Shown here in pieces: positions 33,313-42,265 of a stretch of DNA of 52,176 bases. Origin of the DNA: JBBPYR01 sp038199755 (GTDB lineage Bacteria > Chloroflexota > Ktedonobacteria > Ktedonobacterales > Ktedonobacteraceae); the NCBI GenBank assembly GCA_038199755.1, contig JBBPYR010000177.1, forward strand, positions 1 to 52,176, given 5' to 3'. The position numbers and the translations under genes were made by a program. A model generated the notes under the pieces. It made no database searches and was not told the DNA's origin. It saw nothing but the letters and a program-made list of their open reading frames with translations. The number at the start of each line of letters is the position of its first letter. Position 1 is the first letter of the stretch.

Positions 33313-34695
33313 ATGAAACGCAGTTCCCTCACCCTCATCTTGCTACTCACCATGCTTGGGCTACTCTCCTGTAGTTCTGGGCACTTGGGTAGCAATGAGA
33401 TTGCCTTCATCCGTAATGGTCAGCTATGGACAATGGACCCCGATGGTGCGAATGCTCTCGCCATCGTCACGGGAACAACACCCGTCATCGGTTACGCCTG
33501 GTCCCCAACCCATCAAATTCTCGCCTACCGCACTCTGGATGCCACCTTTGCCACATTGCCAGCGGCAAAGCAACTTGCCGCCAACCAACTCACGGGAGCA
33601 TTTGACGATCTCCCCAGCACGATGAACACCATCGGTATCGATGGCGGCACACCCATTCCCATTATGCTTTCTAACACCGACGCCCTGTATAGTAACCCCA
33701 TCTGGAATCCAAGCGGCACACGCCTGCTGTACCGTCAGGAAACCAAAGGAGTGCCATACAGCCCCAAAGCGGTGTTGTGGTGGTTATCCCAAAATGATCA
33801 ACCCGTAGGAATCGCCGCCAAAACTCTTCCTAGCAGCTATGCAATCCCCTCGCTATCAGCCACCAGTCTTTCGGCTATAGGAAATTCTGACAAAGGCATT
33901 TTTAGCGTGACGGCATCGGGAACTGCGGCTATCAAGTATTTGAGCAACGGTTCGTTGCCTGGACACCCTTTACCCGCCGCACTTGAGCGCGTACTCTGGC
34001 AACCAAATCAACAACAGCCCGCGCTACTGTATGCTATCGACACTGCTGCTCGCCAGGATAGTGGAAGCTTCCAGTCTGCCATCCAACTCTTGTTGCGCTC
34101 CAACAATGGTCAAACGACGGTGCTCACCACCTGTCAATGTACACAATTTGCTTGGTCTCCTGATGGCAAGAACGTTTTATACAGCACGTCTACCGCTTAT
34201 ACTCTGCTCAATGTGTTCGATCATACATCATTTACACTAACAGGCGAGACAGGAAGCGTTCCCTATTGGTCGCCCGACGGTCAATTTCTGCTGCTCGATG
34301 GTCTGCACACCCTATCACTCATCCAGCTTGCCACGAAAAGCAGCCACATGCTTTTAAGTGATAGCATGAACACACAAAGCAGCAATACAGGAAAGTCGCA
34401 TACTGCACCAACTAGCAGCAACACGGGAAAGCCAAACACGGCACTGGAGAGCAGTAATATCCGTCTCGCTCCTGTTGCCAACAGTCCGTGGGCAGCCGAT
34501 AGTCGCCATTTTCTCTGGCTCACACATAATCGATTGTTCTGGCAAGGGCAACAACTTTCGCAAGGCAAGGGGCTTTACACGGTTGCCATTGACAAGCACG
34601 GATCGCCACAAGGCGCGCCAACACTCGCTGACCGCGAGAATGATACACAGGCAGGGTGGACGTATGAAGATGCAAACACGTCTTTTTTATTTTGA
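33313..34695 (+). CDS. Secreted beta-propeller (TolB/WD40-like) lipoprotein
   Basis: 460 residues from the ATG at 33313, chosen because it gives a compact lipoprotein signal: 'MKRSSLTLILLLTMLGLLSC' with Cys20 as the lipidated residue. An upstream ATG at 33283 would bury this signal. The mature protein has weak propeller repeats with 'WTMDPDG', 'YAWSPTH', 'IWNPSGT', 'FAWSPDGKNV' and 'PYWSPDGQF', like TolB or dipeptidyl peptidase IV propellers, but no catalytic domain. A Ser/Asn/Thr-rich insertion with the near-repeat 'SSNTGK' lies around residues 360-385. It is probably anchored on the outer face of the membrane and binds a ligand or polymer. Function is unknown. Confidence 0.82.
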   Translation: MKRSSLTLILLLTMLGLLSCSSGHLGSNEIAFIRNGQLWTMDPDGANALAIVTGTTPVIGYAWSPTHQILAYRTLDATFATLPAAKQLAANQLTGAFDDLPSTMNTIGIDGGTPIPIMLSNTDALYSNPIWNPSGTRLLYRQETKGVPYSPKAVLWWLSQNDQPVGIAAKTLPSSYAIPSLSATSLSAIGNSDKGIFSVTASGTAAIKYLSNGSLPGHPLPAALERVLWQPNQQQPALLYAIDTAARQDSGSFQSAIQLLLRSNNGQTTVLTTCQCTQFAWSPDGKNVLYSTSTAYTLLNVFDHTSFTLTGETGSVPYWSPDGQFLLLDGLHTLSLIQLATKSSHMLLSDSMNTQSSNTGKSHTAPTSSNTGKPNTALESSNIRLAPVANSPWAADSRHFLWLTHNRLFWQGQQLSQGKGLYTVAIDKHGSPQGAPTLADRENDTQAGWTYEDANTSFLF

Positions 34696-34730
34696 TGAGA
34701 AAAAATTGAAAGGAGCAACACAAAACACCC

Positions 34731-34928
34731 ATGAGTCAGCTTGATCCACAAAAAGCGAAAAAGACCGCACTTGACGACGATGACTTTGCGGAAGAGGAAA
34801 TGGACGACATGGAACTTTTGGAGCGCTTAGAATCGCTTCAGGAGGACATGGAAGACCTGGGCGTGAAAACACTGGCAGAGGTTGTTCAGCGCATCAACGC
34901 ACTCCATCGTAAACTAGACGCCCATTAA
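34731..34928 (+). CDS. Small acidic coiled-coil protein
   Basis: 65 residues, with GAAAGGAG 15 bases before the ATG. The first third contains an acidic patch (DDDDFAEEEMDDMELL). The rest is a heptad-like helix with regularly placed Leu ('LLERLESLQEDMEDL', 'LAEVVQRINALHRKL'). No membrane helix and no known domain. It starts 35 bases after the propeller lipoprotein stop and could be in its operon. A strong perfect hairpin follows 1 base after its stop, which supports it as a real, expressed gene. The function is unknown. Confidence 0.65.
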   Translation: MSQLDPQKAKKTALDDDDFAEEEMDDMELLERLESLQEDMEDLGVKTLAEVVQRINALHRKLDAH

Positions 34929-34929
34929 A

Positions 34930-35000
34930 CATGAGCAAGGGAGAGCAGCCATTGCACGAACACATCGTGTTTGTGCAATGGCTGCTCTCCCTTGCTCATG
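34930..35000. terminator. 28-bp perfect inverted repeat between convergent genes
   Basis: The arms 34930-34957 and 34973-35000 are exact reverse complements with a 15-base loop that can pair further (CAC/GTG). It lies between the small acidic protein gene and livF and probably terminates both. No U-tract is present. This is the longest perfect stem I found in the window. Confidence 0.75.
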
Positions 35001-35012
35001 TTGTTCTATCCT

Positions 35013-35738
35013 TTAAGCACCGCCGAGATAGGCTTGACGTACAAGGTCATTGGTTAAGAGATTGGGTGCGGTATCGCTGAGCACAATCTTCCCCGTTTGC
35101 AGGACATAGCCGCGATCAGCTAGACTAAGAGCCATCGAAGCATTTTGCTCCACCAGAAAAACTGTCATGCCCTCATCGCGAATTCGTGTAATCGTGCTAA
35201 AGACGGTTTCCACGAGCAAGGGGGAAAGTCCCATTGATGGCTCGTCCATACAAATCATTGTAGGACGACACATGAGCGCACGCCCCATCGCCAGCATTTG
35301 TTGTTCGCCACCCGACATCGTACCTGCTATCTGTTTTAAGCGTTCCTGAATACGCGGGAAAATCTGGCAGACGTGCTCGATATCGTCTTTGATCTCCTGG
35401 CGATTGTTGCGGCTAAAGGCACCCATCTCCAAGTTTTCTAGGACGGTCATGCGTGGAAAGATACGCCGTGCTTCAGGAACAAGGGCAAGCCCCGAAGTGA
35501 CGATATCACCTGGGAGTTTGCGCTCAATTGAGTTTCCATCGAATAAAATCGAGCCATTACGAGCACGAACAAGGCCAAAGATGGTCTTCATAGTGGTGGT
35601 TTTACCTGCTGCGTTCGCGCCGAGCAAGCAAACAATTTCGCCTTTGTTCACCTGTAGTGAAACTTTTTGCAAGATATGGCTTGGGCCATAAAAGGTATCG
35701 ACATCTGTCAATTGCAACATGATTGGTGCTGTGGACAT
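35013..35738 (-). CDS. livF: Branched-chain amino acid ABC transporter ATPase LivF
   Basis: 241 residues, the normal LivF length. Walker A is 'GANAAGKTTT', the signature is 'MSGGEQQMLAMGRAL', Walker B is 'MICMDEPSMGLSP' and the H-loop region is 'FLVEQNA'. 'MLQLTDVDTFYGPSHILQKVSL' is the usual LivF opening. It forms the ATPase heterodimer with LivG on the inner face of the membrane and powers uptake of leucine, isoleucine, valine or related amides. It is the last gene of the operon and ends at the 28-bp terminator. Confidence 0.93.
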   Translation of the reverse strand: MSTAPIMLQLTDVDTFYGPSHILQKVSLQVNKGEIVCLLGANAAGKTTTMKTIFGLVRARNGSILFDGNSIERKLPGDIVTSGLALVPEARRIFPRMTVLENLEMGAFSRNNRQEIKDDIEHVCQIFPRIQERLKQIAGTMSGGEQQMLAMGRALMCRPTMICMDEPSMGLSPLLVETVFSTITRIRDEGMTVFLVEQNASMALSLADRGYVLQTGKIVLSDTAPNLLTNDLVRQAYLGGA

Positions 35739-35771
35739 TGTGTACTCTCTCCGTTTGTGCTGCTCTTACGC

Positions 35772-36626
35772 CTACTCTTCTGCGGGCACGTCAGTTTCAG
35801 CAGATTTACCCAGGTAGGCAGCGATAACTTGTGGATTACGGCGAATCACTTCGGGTACATCTTCCGCAATCTTGCGCCCATAGTCAAGCACGGCAATGCG
35901 GTCTGAGATGCCCATCGTGACGGCCAACTTATGCTCAATCAGCAAGATCGTGAGATGTAATTCATCACGCAAACGCTGGATATATTTGACCGCGTCAAGC
36001 GTTTCATTTTCATTCATGCCAGCGGTAGGCTCGTCTAGCAAGAGAAGGCTCGGCTTGGCGGCAAGAGCGCGTGCAATTTCCACACGGCGGCGTTCGGCAT
36101 AGGAGAGATTGACTACATACTCATCCTGGCGAGCGATCAAGGCTGGACCAAAGAAACCAAGCAATTCAATTGCTCGCTTCTGAGCATCTTGTTCTTCCTT
36201 CACCACACGCGGTGGACGAAAGAGCGAACCGAGGATGCCAGCTTTGAGTTGGGTATGTTGGCCAACCAGCACATTTTCCAGCACCGTCATGTTATTAAAC
36301 AAACGAATATTCTGGAAGGTGCGGGCGATCCCTCGTACCAGCACCTGATCGGGATTGAGCCCATTGAGCGAACGCCCTTCCAGGCGAATATCACCCGATG
36401 TGGGGCGATAAATGCCCGTAATCAAGTTGAAAACCGTTGTTTTACCCGCGCCATTGGGTCCAATGATACTGATAATCTCGCCACGGTTAATTTGTAGATC
36501 CACGTCTTGTACCGCAGCCAAGCCACCAAAGCGTTTTGTGACATTCGACAGGTCGAGCAGAACTTGAGAGGTTGCAGACGTTGCAGTCTCAGTGGCACCT
36601 GCTACATTATCTGGTTTCATACTCAT
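35772..36626 (-). CDS. livG: Branched-chain amino acid ABC transporter ATPase LivG
   Basis: 284 residues. Walker A 'GPNGAGKTTVFNLITG', the LivG-specific 'RTFQNIRLFNNMTVLENVLVG', a signature region reading 'NLSYAERRRVEIARAL' and Walker B 'LLLLDEPTAGMN'. The signature is LSYAERR, as in other LivG proteins, rather than LSGGQ. Starts at 36626 and two codons later are both possible. It sits 17 bases downstream of livM and 33 bases upstream of livF, in one operon. Confidence 0.93.
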   Translation of the reverse strand: MSMKPDNVAGATETATSATSQVLLDLSNVTKRFGGLAAVQDVDLQINRGEIISIIGPNGAGKTTVFNLITGIYRPTSGDIRLEGRSLNGLNPDQVLVRGIARTFQNIRLFNNMTVLENVLVGQHTQLKAGILGSLFRPPRVVKEEQDAQKRAIELLGFFGPALIARQDEYVVNLSYAERRRVEIARALAAKPSLLLLDEPTAGMNENETLDAVKYIQRLRDELHLTILLIEHKLAVTMGISDRIAVLDYGRKIAEDVPEVIRRNPQVIAAYLGKSAETDVPAEE

Positions 36627-36643
36627 CGTCTTTTCCTCTCGTG

Positions 36644-38650
36644 CTATTCGACATGGACTTCGGACTCAAAGCCTGGTGTACCCGGTGGTACATCTAAAGT
36701 ACCAACTACGATATCTTCATTCGTGTCTGCCCTCAGCTCACGTTTTCTACGCGCACTCGGTATCAGTCCCTCTGGCCGGAAAATCATCACGAGTACCAGG
36801 ATGGAGCCAAAGATCAAGTTACGGATATTGCCAAAGGAGAAACCTGGAAAGATTACCGTAATAGTATGCAACAAACTCGTGGGGTCAGCGGCATAGGTAT
36901 CGAGCTGTCCCAGAATGAGCAGGTTGATTGAGTAGACTACAATTGCGCCCACAATCACGCCTGGAATACTACCGATACCGCCGATAACGACCATTGCTAA
37001 GTAAATGACGGAGTCGCCAAAGCTAAAGTTATCGGGAGAGACCGTACCCAACTTTGCGGCGTGATAAACACCAGCAACGCCAGAGAAAAATGCTCCCGCA
37101 GCGAAAGCGAACAGTTTGGTCTGGACAAGGTTAATGCCCGAAGAGGAGGCGGCAATTTCATCCTCGCGTATTGCGATCCACGCTCGTCCCAAGCGAGAGT
37201 CACGTAGGCGAACATTGGCGAAGATGGTGAAGATAATCAAGGCAATAATCAAGTAGTAGTATGGCACGAAAGTGATGGAGGTCCAATTTACACCCGGAAA
37301 GGCTGGTGAGAAGACACCCACAATACCATTTGTACCATTAGTGTACTTGTCCAGGTTCAAGAACACAATCGGCACAATTTCGCCGAAGCCCAGTGTGACG
37401 ATAGCAAGATAGTCACCGCGTAAACGCAACGTTGGTGCCCCCAACATGATACCCCAAAATGCCGCGATCAAGGCACCAATCAAAAGGAAAGGCCAGAAGA
37501 ACCATGACCACACCTGTGGATTAACCGTAGCCCCAGTTAAGACGTGCCACTGGGTTGAACCGAACATACCCCATGCATAGGAACCAATCGCAAAGAAGGC
37601 AACATAGCCCAGGTCAAGCAGACCTGCGAAGCCAACCACGATATTCAAACCGAGTGCCAGAATGATGTAGAAACCAGCATCACCATAGCCAGCGAGACGG
37701 GCAGACGTTCCAAAGCCGAACAAAAGCGGATCAAGCACAGGATAAAACAGCACAAACGCAACCAGCAGGGTCAAGTAAAAACGTTGTGCGCCCTTACTAT
37801 TCAAGGGCAAGTCATTAGGAATAGCATCCTTGCCATCTTCACTGGAAGGTTTGGGACGCACCTCAACTTCATTTGATGCGCGTTTACCCCGACCATTTCC
37901 GTTGAGACCAGCAATATTCGCTTTGACGCGTATTTTCTGCGGTTGCATGGTCACCAAGGCGACACGCCCTGCCAGCAAACCGAGAAAATAACCGAGCACA
38001 GGAAACAAGATAGTGCGTACAATGGCCCAGATCAAGAGTGTCGTTGACAGCGAACCAGTCGCAAAAAAGATAATATCAGCAATCAGCCAGACAACAGCAA
38101 AGGAAGTTGCAAACCAGAAACTGCCTTGTACTGCGCGGCTACGCACTACTGTTTGCTGCTCATCGCTCAGCGCAACTTGCTTACGGGGTGCGCCATCAGC
38201 TGCATTGCCAAGTAATGCCATGATCCATTTGCGCACCAGAAAGTATGCGCCCCATAAGACAGCGCAAAGGGCCAAGCCGATAATAAGATTATCCGTAACC
38301 ACCGGAGAGATAATCAGCACGGGCAAGACAGCATACACAATACTGTCAATCCATAAGCCGATCATTCCTTGTCGCCCGCTATCGACCGCCACGAGATAGC
38401 CCGAAAGAGCGATCAACGTCAGGTAGAAGATGGCTATGAAGACAACAGACTCAAATACCGTATTGGTAGTATAAGGACCACTTGCAGGATTGAGTAGCCA
38501 CGGCAGGGTATTATTAATAATCTCCGCGCCATTCCAGACAAAGGTAAATACGGCAACTGGCACAAGCAGTGCCACCGTCCATTTTATCAACAGAGTGCGC
38601 GTGTCACGGGCGGGAAGAAGCCCATTCGGGCTCATCATCAATGCAGACAC
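36644..38650 (-). CDS. livM: LivM permease with a long extra N-terminal membrane region
   Basis: 668 residues from the GTG at 38650, with GAGGTGA upstream. The C-terminal half (about 320-650) is a standard LivM: 'YIILALGLNIVVGFAGLLDLGYVAFFAIGSYA' in pieces, 'LRGDYLAIVTLGFGEIVPI' (the EAA-like coupling region) and 'IREDEIAASSSGIN'. LivM is usually 300-420 residues. The additional 300 residues hold about six hydrophobic helices and a charged linker (about 255-285). The long form is one continuous frame, so a fusion or duplication of a membrane unit rather than a wrong start is likely. The extra part has no family I recognise. It pairs with LivH as the transmembrane channel. Confidence 0.9.
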   Translation of the reverse strand: MSALMMSPNGLLPARDTRTLLIKWTVALLVPVAVFTFVWNGAEIINNTLPWLLNPASGPYTTNTVFESVVFIAIFYLTLIALSGYLVAVDSGRQGMIGLWIDSIVYAVLPVLIISPVVTDNLIIGLALCAVLWGAYFLVRKWIMALLGNAADGAPRKQVALSDEQQTVVRSRAVQGSFWFATSFAVVWLIADIIFFATGSLSTTLLIWAIVRTILFPVLGYFLGLLAGRVALVTMQPQKIRVKANIAGLNGNGRGKRASNEVEVRPKPSSEDGKDAIPNDLPLNSKGAQRFYLTLLVAFVLFYPVLDPLLFGFGTSARLAGYGDAGFYIILALGLNIVVGFAGLLDLGYVAFFAIGSYAWGMFGSTQWHVLTGATVNPQVWSWFFWPFLLIGALIAAFWGIMLGAPTLRLRGDYLAIVTLGFGEIVPIVFLNLDKYTNGTNGIVGVFSPAFPGVNWTSITFVPYYYLIIALIIFTIFANVRLRDSRLGRAWIAIREDEIAASSSGINLVQTKLFAFAAGAFFSGVAGVYHAAKLGTVSPDNFSFGDSVIYLAMVVIGGIGSIPGVIVGAIVVYSINLLILGQLDTYAADPTSLLHTITVIFPGFSFGNIRNLIFGSILVLVMIFRPEGLIPSARRKRELRADTNEDIVVGTLDVPPGTPGFESEVHVE

Positions 38651-38739
38651 GTTTCGTCACCTCACTTCAAGAAAGTAGACAACAGCGTTTATAGCAAGAA
38701 AAGATCAACAGAGAAAGACAGCACCTATCCACGTTCTGG

Positions 38740-39684
38740 CTATACTTTCTCCGGTGTCTGTTGACCGAGAAGTCCAGAAGGACGGAATACCAGGATTAGG
38801 ATCAGGATAGCGAAAATGACCGCTCTCGTCCATGCATTACCACTATGAGGCAGGACACTTTCAGGAATGAGGGTTGTGAAGGACTCGATCAGGCCAATCA
38901 AAATACCACCAAGCATGGCTCCAGCCAGATTACCAATGCCGCCCAGGACAGCACAGGTAAAGGCGATCAAACCGAGAGGAAAACCGATATAGAAGACGGT
39001 ACTGCCAAATTGGAGTCCATAGATAAAGCCCGCCGCACCCGCGAGGGCGGCCCCAATGAAGAAGGTGGTCGTAATGATGCGGTCCACATTCACACCCATC
39101 AGGGCGGCAGCTTCACGATCCTGCGCCACAGCACGCATAGCACGTCCTGTACGTGTCGTGCTAACAAACCATTGCAGAATGACCATCAAAACCGCAGCAG
39201 CCACAATCACAAAAATGTATACCGCGCGAATGGTTACTGAGCCAATTGAATAGGTGACATCAGGGAAGATTTGTGGAAATGAGACGTAGTTAATGCCCTT
39301 CCAGAGCTTACCAATATCTTCCAGAATGAGGGACACGCCAATAGCGGAAATCAACGGCGCGAGACGAGGAGCATTACGAAGTGGACGATAGGCAATGCGT
39401 TCAATCACCACACCCAGCACCGCGCAGAAGAGCATAGCCCCTAAGCAAGCTACAAGCATGAGACCTACTAGAGCCAGCCCCGTTGGGTGAGAATCGGCAT
39501 TGATACCAAACACATTGAGAATAGTGATGGAGGCCAGCGACCCCATCATAAAGATATCGCCATGAGCAAAATTAATCAGTTCGATAATACCATAAACCAT
39601 CGTGTAGCCCAAGGCGATCAGTGCGTAGATTGAACCGGCGGCAAGCCCAACAATGAAGAGTTGGAGCACTAATCCTACATTCAT
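38740..39684 (-). CDS. livH: Branched-chain amino acid ABC transporter permease LivH
   Basis: 314 residues, usual for LivH. Hallmarks are 'GLAAGSIYALIALGYTMVYGIIELINFAHGD' (in two segments), 'YRPLRNAPRLAPLISAIGVSLIL', 'RAVAQDREAAALMGVN' and a C-terminal 'VFRPSGLLG'. It spans the membrane about eight times and pairs with LivM. It is separated from the binding-protein gene by 211 bases containing stable hairpins and from livM by 89 bases. Confidence 0.94.
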   Translation of the reverse strand: MNVGLVLQLFIVGLAAGSIYALIALGYTMVYGIIELINFAHGDIFMMGSLASITILNVFGINADSHPTGLALVGLMLVACLGAMLFCAVLGVVIERIAYRPLRNAPRLAPLISAIGVSLILEDIGKLWKGINYVSFPQIFPDVTYSIGSVTIRAVYIFVIVAAAVLMVILQWFVSTTRTGRAMRAVAQDREAAALMGVNVDRIITTTFFIGAALAGAAGFIYGLQFGSTVFYIGFPLGLIAFTCAVLGGIGNLAGAMLGGILIGLIESFTTLIPESVLPHSGNAWTRAVIFAILILILVFRPSGLLGQQTPEKV

Positions 39685-39780
39685 GATATGCAGGTCCTAC
39701 CTTTTCAAAAATATTTGGGGACAACGTTTAGCTCATGTGCATAAACGCTTATTTACTATAATACAATAGATGTGCAAGTA

Positions 39781-39876
39781 GGGGAGTAGCCATACGGAAG
39801 GGACTCCGTAGGCCACACCCCTATGGTCAGTGTGGATTGACTAGATAATAGATGCGACACAGCACCTACTAGTCAA
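39781..39876 (-). promoter_or_regulatory. Hairpins between the binding-protein gene and livH
   Basis: A long imperfect hairpin at 39781-39821 has GGGG/CCCC at its base and TACGGA/TCCGTA at its top. A second, TTGACTAG (39837-39844) with CTAGTCAA (39869-39876), lies nearer the binding-protein stop. Such structures after a binding-protein gene often attenuate transcription or stabilise the upstream message so that binding protein exceeds permease. This role is inference. Confidence 0.5.
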
Positions 39877-39895
39877 GCAAAGTGTTAGTAGATCG

Positions 39896-41227
39896 CTACT
39901 TGACAATTGTCTGATCTACAAACTTCCAGTTTGGCTTGCCGCTGACATCAGCAATCTGATAAATGGAGATGACCTTGTTGGAGGTATCGCCATTGGCATT
40001 AAAGGTATGCGTACCCGTCACACCACTATAGTTGATCTTCTGAATGGCATCGATCACAGCCTGACGGAACGTCTGCGCACCAGCGGCGTCATTCGAGTCC
40101 TTTGGCGTTTTCGCGCCACCTTGAATGGCATCCTTCACGGCTTGCAAGATGATCTTGGCACAGTCATAACCACCTGCACTATATGCACCGTACTGATCAG
40201 CACCGTACTTGGCGTTATAGTTAGTGATGAAGGTCTTGGCACTCGGCAGAATATCTGGGTTTACCGCAGCTACAGTCGAGTAGATGGGGCCACCTGCTGT
40301 GCCAATGGTTGTGGCAAAGCTACTGGTTTGGATACCATCACCACCACCAAAGGTAACATTTTTCAAAGCAGGAACCTGCTGCATCTGCTGACGAATCAGC
40401 GTGCCACCAGTGGAGTCAACGCCACCATAGAAGATCACATCAGGAGCGGTGGAGGCAATCTGTGTCAACAGACCAACATAACTGGTCGTCTTGGCAACAC
40501 TTTTATGATCGATGACGGTACCTCCGACAGTCTTCCATTCCTTCTCGAAGACGTTCGCGATACCAACGCCATAGGTCTCAGTGTCGTCGATGATGTAGAC
40601 CTTCTTCAGGCCTTTCTTCTGATAGAGGTAGTCAGCGATGGCTGCGCCCTGGTGGTCGTCGGTGGTCGCAATACGGAAGTACGTCACCTTACCAGAAGGA
40701 CGAAGGGTTGGAACCAGATCGTTCGCACCCGTACAACCAACCGCAGCACCCTCTTGTGTTAAGCACTGATTGGTGTTTGATGGGCTGATAAGTGCGATTG
40801 GAGCCTGGTTTGCCACTGGCATTTCAGCTTTTGCAACGCTACTGTTGAATGGACCAACAATACCGGCAACAAGCGCATCGCCGATCAAAGCGGTAACATT
40901 GGTCTTACCAACCGCTGGATCATGGGTTCCGCTAGGGCCCACATCATCTTTGGGAAGGAATTGGAAGGTATAGCCGGGGAGGAAATTACTCGAATTGGCT
41001 TCGCTCACCGCTAGCTCAGCACCATTCTGAGCAGGTTTACCGCTACTCGTGTCCTGGCCAGATACGGGAAGATCGGTACCAATTTTGATGACGGTAGAAC
41101 CGGTAGGAGTTGAACCACCACCACCTGTAGTGCCGCCGCCTGTGCCAGAGCCACAGGCTACCAGAATTGCCAGTAACATTGGAATACCTAATGTTAGGGC
41201 AAAAATACGTGACAATCGTCTCTGCAT
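39896..41227 (-). CDS. Branched-chain amino acid ABC transporter substrate-binding lipoprotein
   Basis: 443 residues from the ATG at 41227, with AAGGAGG about 11 bases upstream. It has a lipoprotein signal with 'LLAILVACGSG' (Cys lipidation site) and a Gly/Thr-rich spacer 'TGGGTTGGGGSTPTG'. The mature part is a type I periplasmic-binding fold: 'KIGTDLPVSGQDTSSGKPAQNGAELAV' in segments, 'ALIGDALVAGIVGPFNSSVAKAEMPVANQ', 'KKVYIIDDTETYGVGIANVFEKEW' and 'VTGTHTFNANGD'. It captures the amino acid or amide outside the membrane and delivers it to LivHM. It is the first gene of the operon. The exact ligand cannot be read; LivJ-like is the best description. Confidence 0.92.
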   Translation of the reverse strand: MQRRLSRIFALTLGIPMLLAILVACGSGTGGGTTGGGGSTPTGSTVIKIGTDLPVSGQDTSSGKPAQNGAELAVSEANSSNFLPGYTFQFLPKDDVGPSGTHDPAVGKTNVTALIGDALVAGIVGPFNSSVAKAEMPVANQAPIALISPSNTNQCLTQEGAAVGCTGANDLVPTLRPSGKVTYFRIATTDDHQGAAIADYLYQKKGLKKVYIIDDTETYGVGIANVFEKEWKTVGGTVIDHKSVAKTTSYVGLLTQIASTAPDVIFYGGVDSTGGTLIRQQMQQVPALKNVTFGGGDGIQTSSFATTIGTAGGPIYSTVAAVNPDILPSAKTFITNYNAKYGADQYGAYSAGGYDCAKIILQAVKDAIQGGAKTPKDSNDAAGAQTFRQAVIDAIQKINYSGVTGTHTFNANGDTSNKVISIYQIADVSGKPNWKFVDQTIVK

Positions 41228-41455
41228 AAGGCAGTTAGCCTCCTTCAACAACACTGAACACAATGGATAGTTTGACGCAAGAGGAGTCAAACACAACGAA
41301 AACCCATCTCAAGGACCATTTTCCTCTCACGAAAGATATTACGTCATTGTTCACATAAATCTCACCAATTTGCAGAGCTATTTTCATATATCAGTGAAAT
41401 TGCAACTCTTAAGTTGATAATACCATCACAATTCTTTTGCCACAAAGGAGATAAG

Positions 41456-41485
41456 TTGCCCATTTGAGCAAGAGGAGCATATAAT
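41456..41485 (+). promoter_or_regulatory. Predicted promoter of the CGNR-type gene
   Basis: TTGCCC (41456-41461), an 18-base spacer and a perfect TATAAT (41480-41485) predict a start near 41492, 54 bases before the ATG. The remainder of the 250-base spacer upstream of the liv operon contains no gene I recognise. Confidence 0.5.
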
Positions 41486-41545
41486 AGCAGTGAAGGCTCA
41501 CTAGAAGCTTCGCCGCCTCTAAGGTGTCGAAGTAGAGGTAGGAAT

Positions 41546-42109
41546 ATGAGAGAACGAGATGCCCTCTCTTTGGATTTCTTGAATAGTGAGTGGCGTGATT
41601 TCCGTGGTCGAGGAGTTGATGATCGTCTCCAGAAGATCGAATGGCGCGAAGCCTTTTTGATACGCTGGAACCTGGAGGTCCCTTATCCTGAGAGTACCGA
41701 GGTTGTGCAGCAATTTCTTACATTGCGTTCCCTCCTTAGACGTCTTGTCGAAGCCCTCCCTCAAGGCTCCCCTAACACTCAGGATATCAAAGCACTCAAT
41801 GAAATCATGAAGAGCACCCAGCGTGTGACATCCCTGCTGTGGAAAGAGGACCACTATCAGATAGAGCAGCTTTCTTTACGAAAAGATTGGAACTGGGTGA
41901 TGGCTGAAATTGCCACCTCATTTGCTCATTTGTTAGCTTCCATCGATGTACAGCGCCTCAAAGTGTGCGAGAATGTTCACTGTCGTGCTATCTTCTACGA
42001 TGAGAGCCATACACTCACCCGCCTCTACTGTTGTCAGAAATGCAGCAACTTAGTGAAGCTGCGTCGCTTTCGTAACCGGCACAAAGCAAGGCAGGAAGAG
42101 CATGTCTGA
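41546..42109 (+). CDS. CGNR zinc-finger / ABATE-domain putative regulator
   Basis: 187 residues, with AGAGGTAGGA before the ATG. The C-terminal 45 residues have the CGNR zinc-finger layout: 'CENVHCRAIFYDES' then 'LYCCQKCSNLVKLRRFRNRH'. The name-giving CGNR is here CSNL, while the zinc cysteines and the basic helix are kept. The N-terminal part is the ABATE stress-related region ('LSLDFLNSEWRD', 'RLQKIEWREAFLIRW'). The family is thought to act as DNA-binding regulators in actinobacteria and chloroflexi; the ligand and targets are unknown. It is divergent from the liv binding-protein gene and could regulate it, which is inference. Confidence 0.83.
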   Translation: MRERDALSLDFLNSEWRDFRGRGVDDRLQKIEWREAFLIRWNLEVPYPESTEVVQQFLTLRSLLRRLVEALPQGSPNTQDIKALNEIMKSTQRVTSLLWKEDHYQIEQLSLRKDWNWVMAEIATSFAHLLASIDVQRLKVCENVHCRAIFYDESHTLTRLYCCQKCSNLVKLRRFRNRHKARQEEHV

Positions 42110-42145
42110 CTGTTGACTCTTTTGTTGAAACCACCAAATGCCATC

Positions 42146-42174
42146 TTGACAGTTTCATTTATACACCGTATCAT
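42146..42174 (+). promoter_or_regulatory. Promoter of the WD40 lipoprotein gene
   Basis: A perfect TTGACA (42146-42151), a 17-base spacer and TATCAT (42169-42174) predict a transcription start near 42181. Confidence 0.68.
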
Positions 42175-42265
42175 TCTTCTATGATCTCTAAGGCCAATCA
42201 CGCGTCACGCGGTCTTTAGAAACGTTCTGTTGCCTTTATTGTTCTTAGTGAGAAAGACTGGTGTC

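Noticed and set aside
40007..40762. Long open frame opposite the liv binding-protein gene (251 codons)
   Set aside because: It is the antisense shadow of a clear lipoprotein gene, with no domain, no ribosome binding site and low-complexity content.
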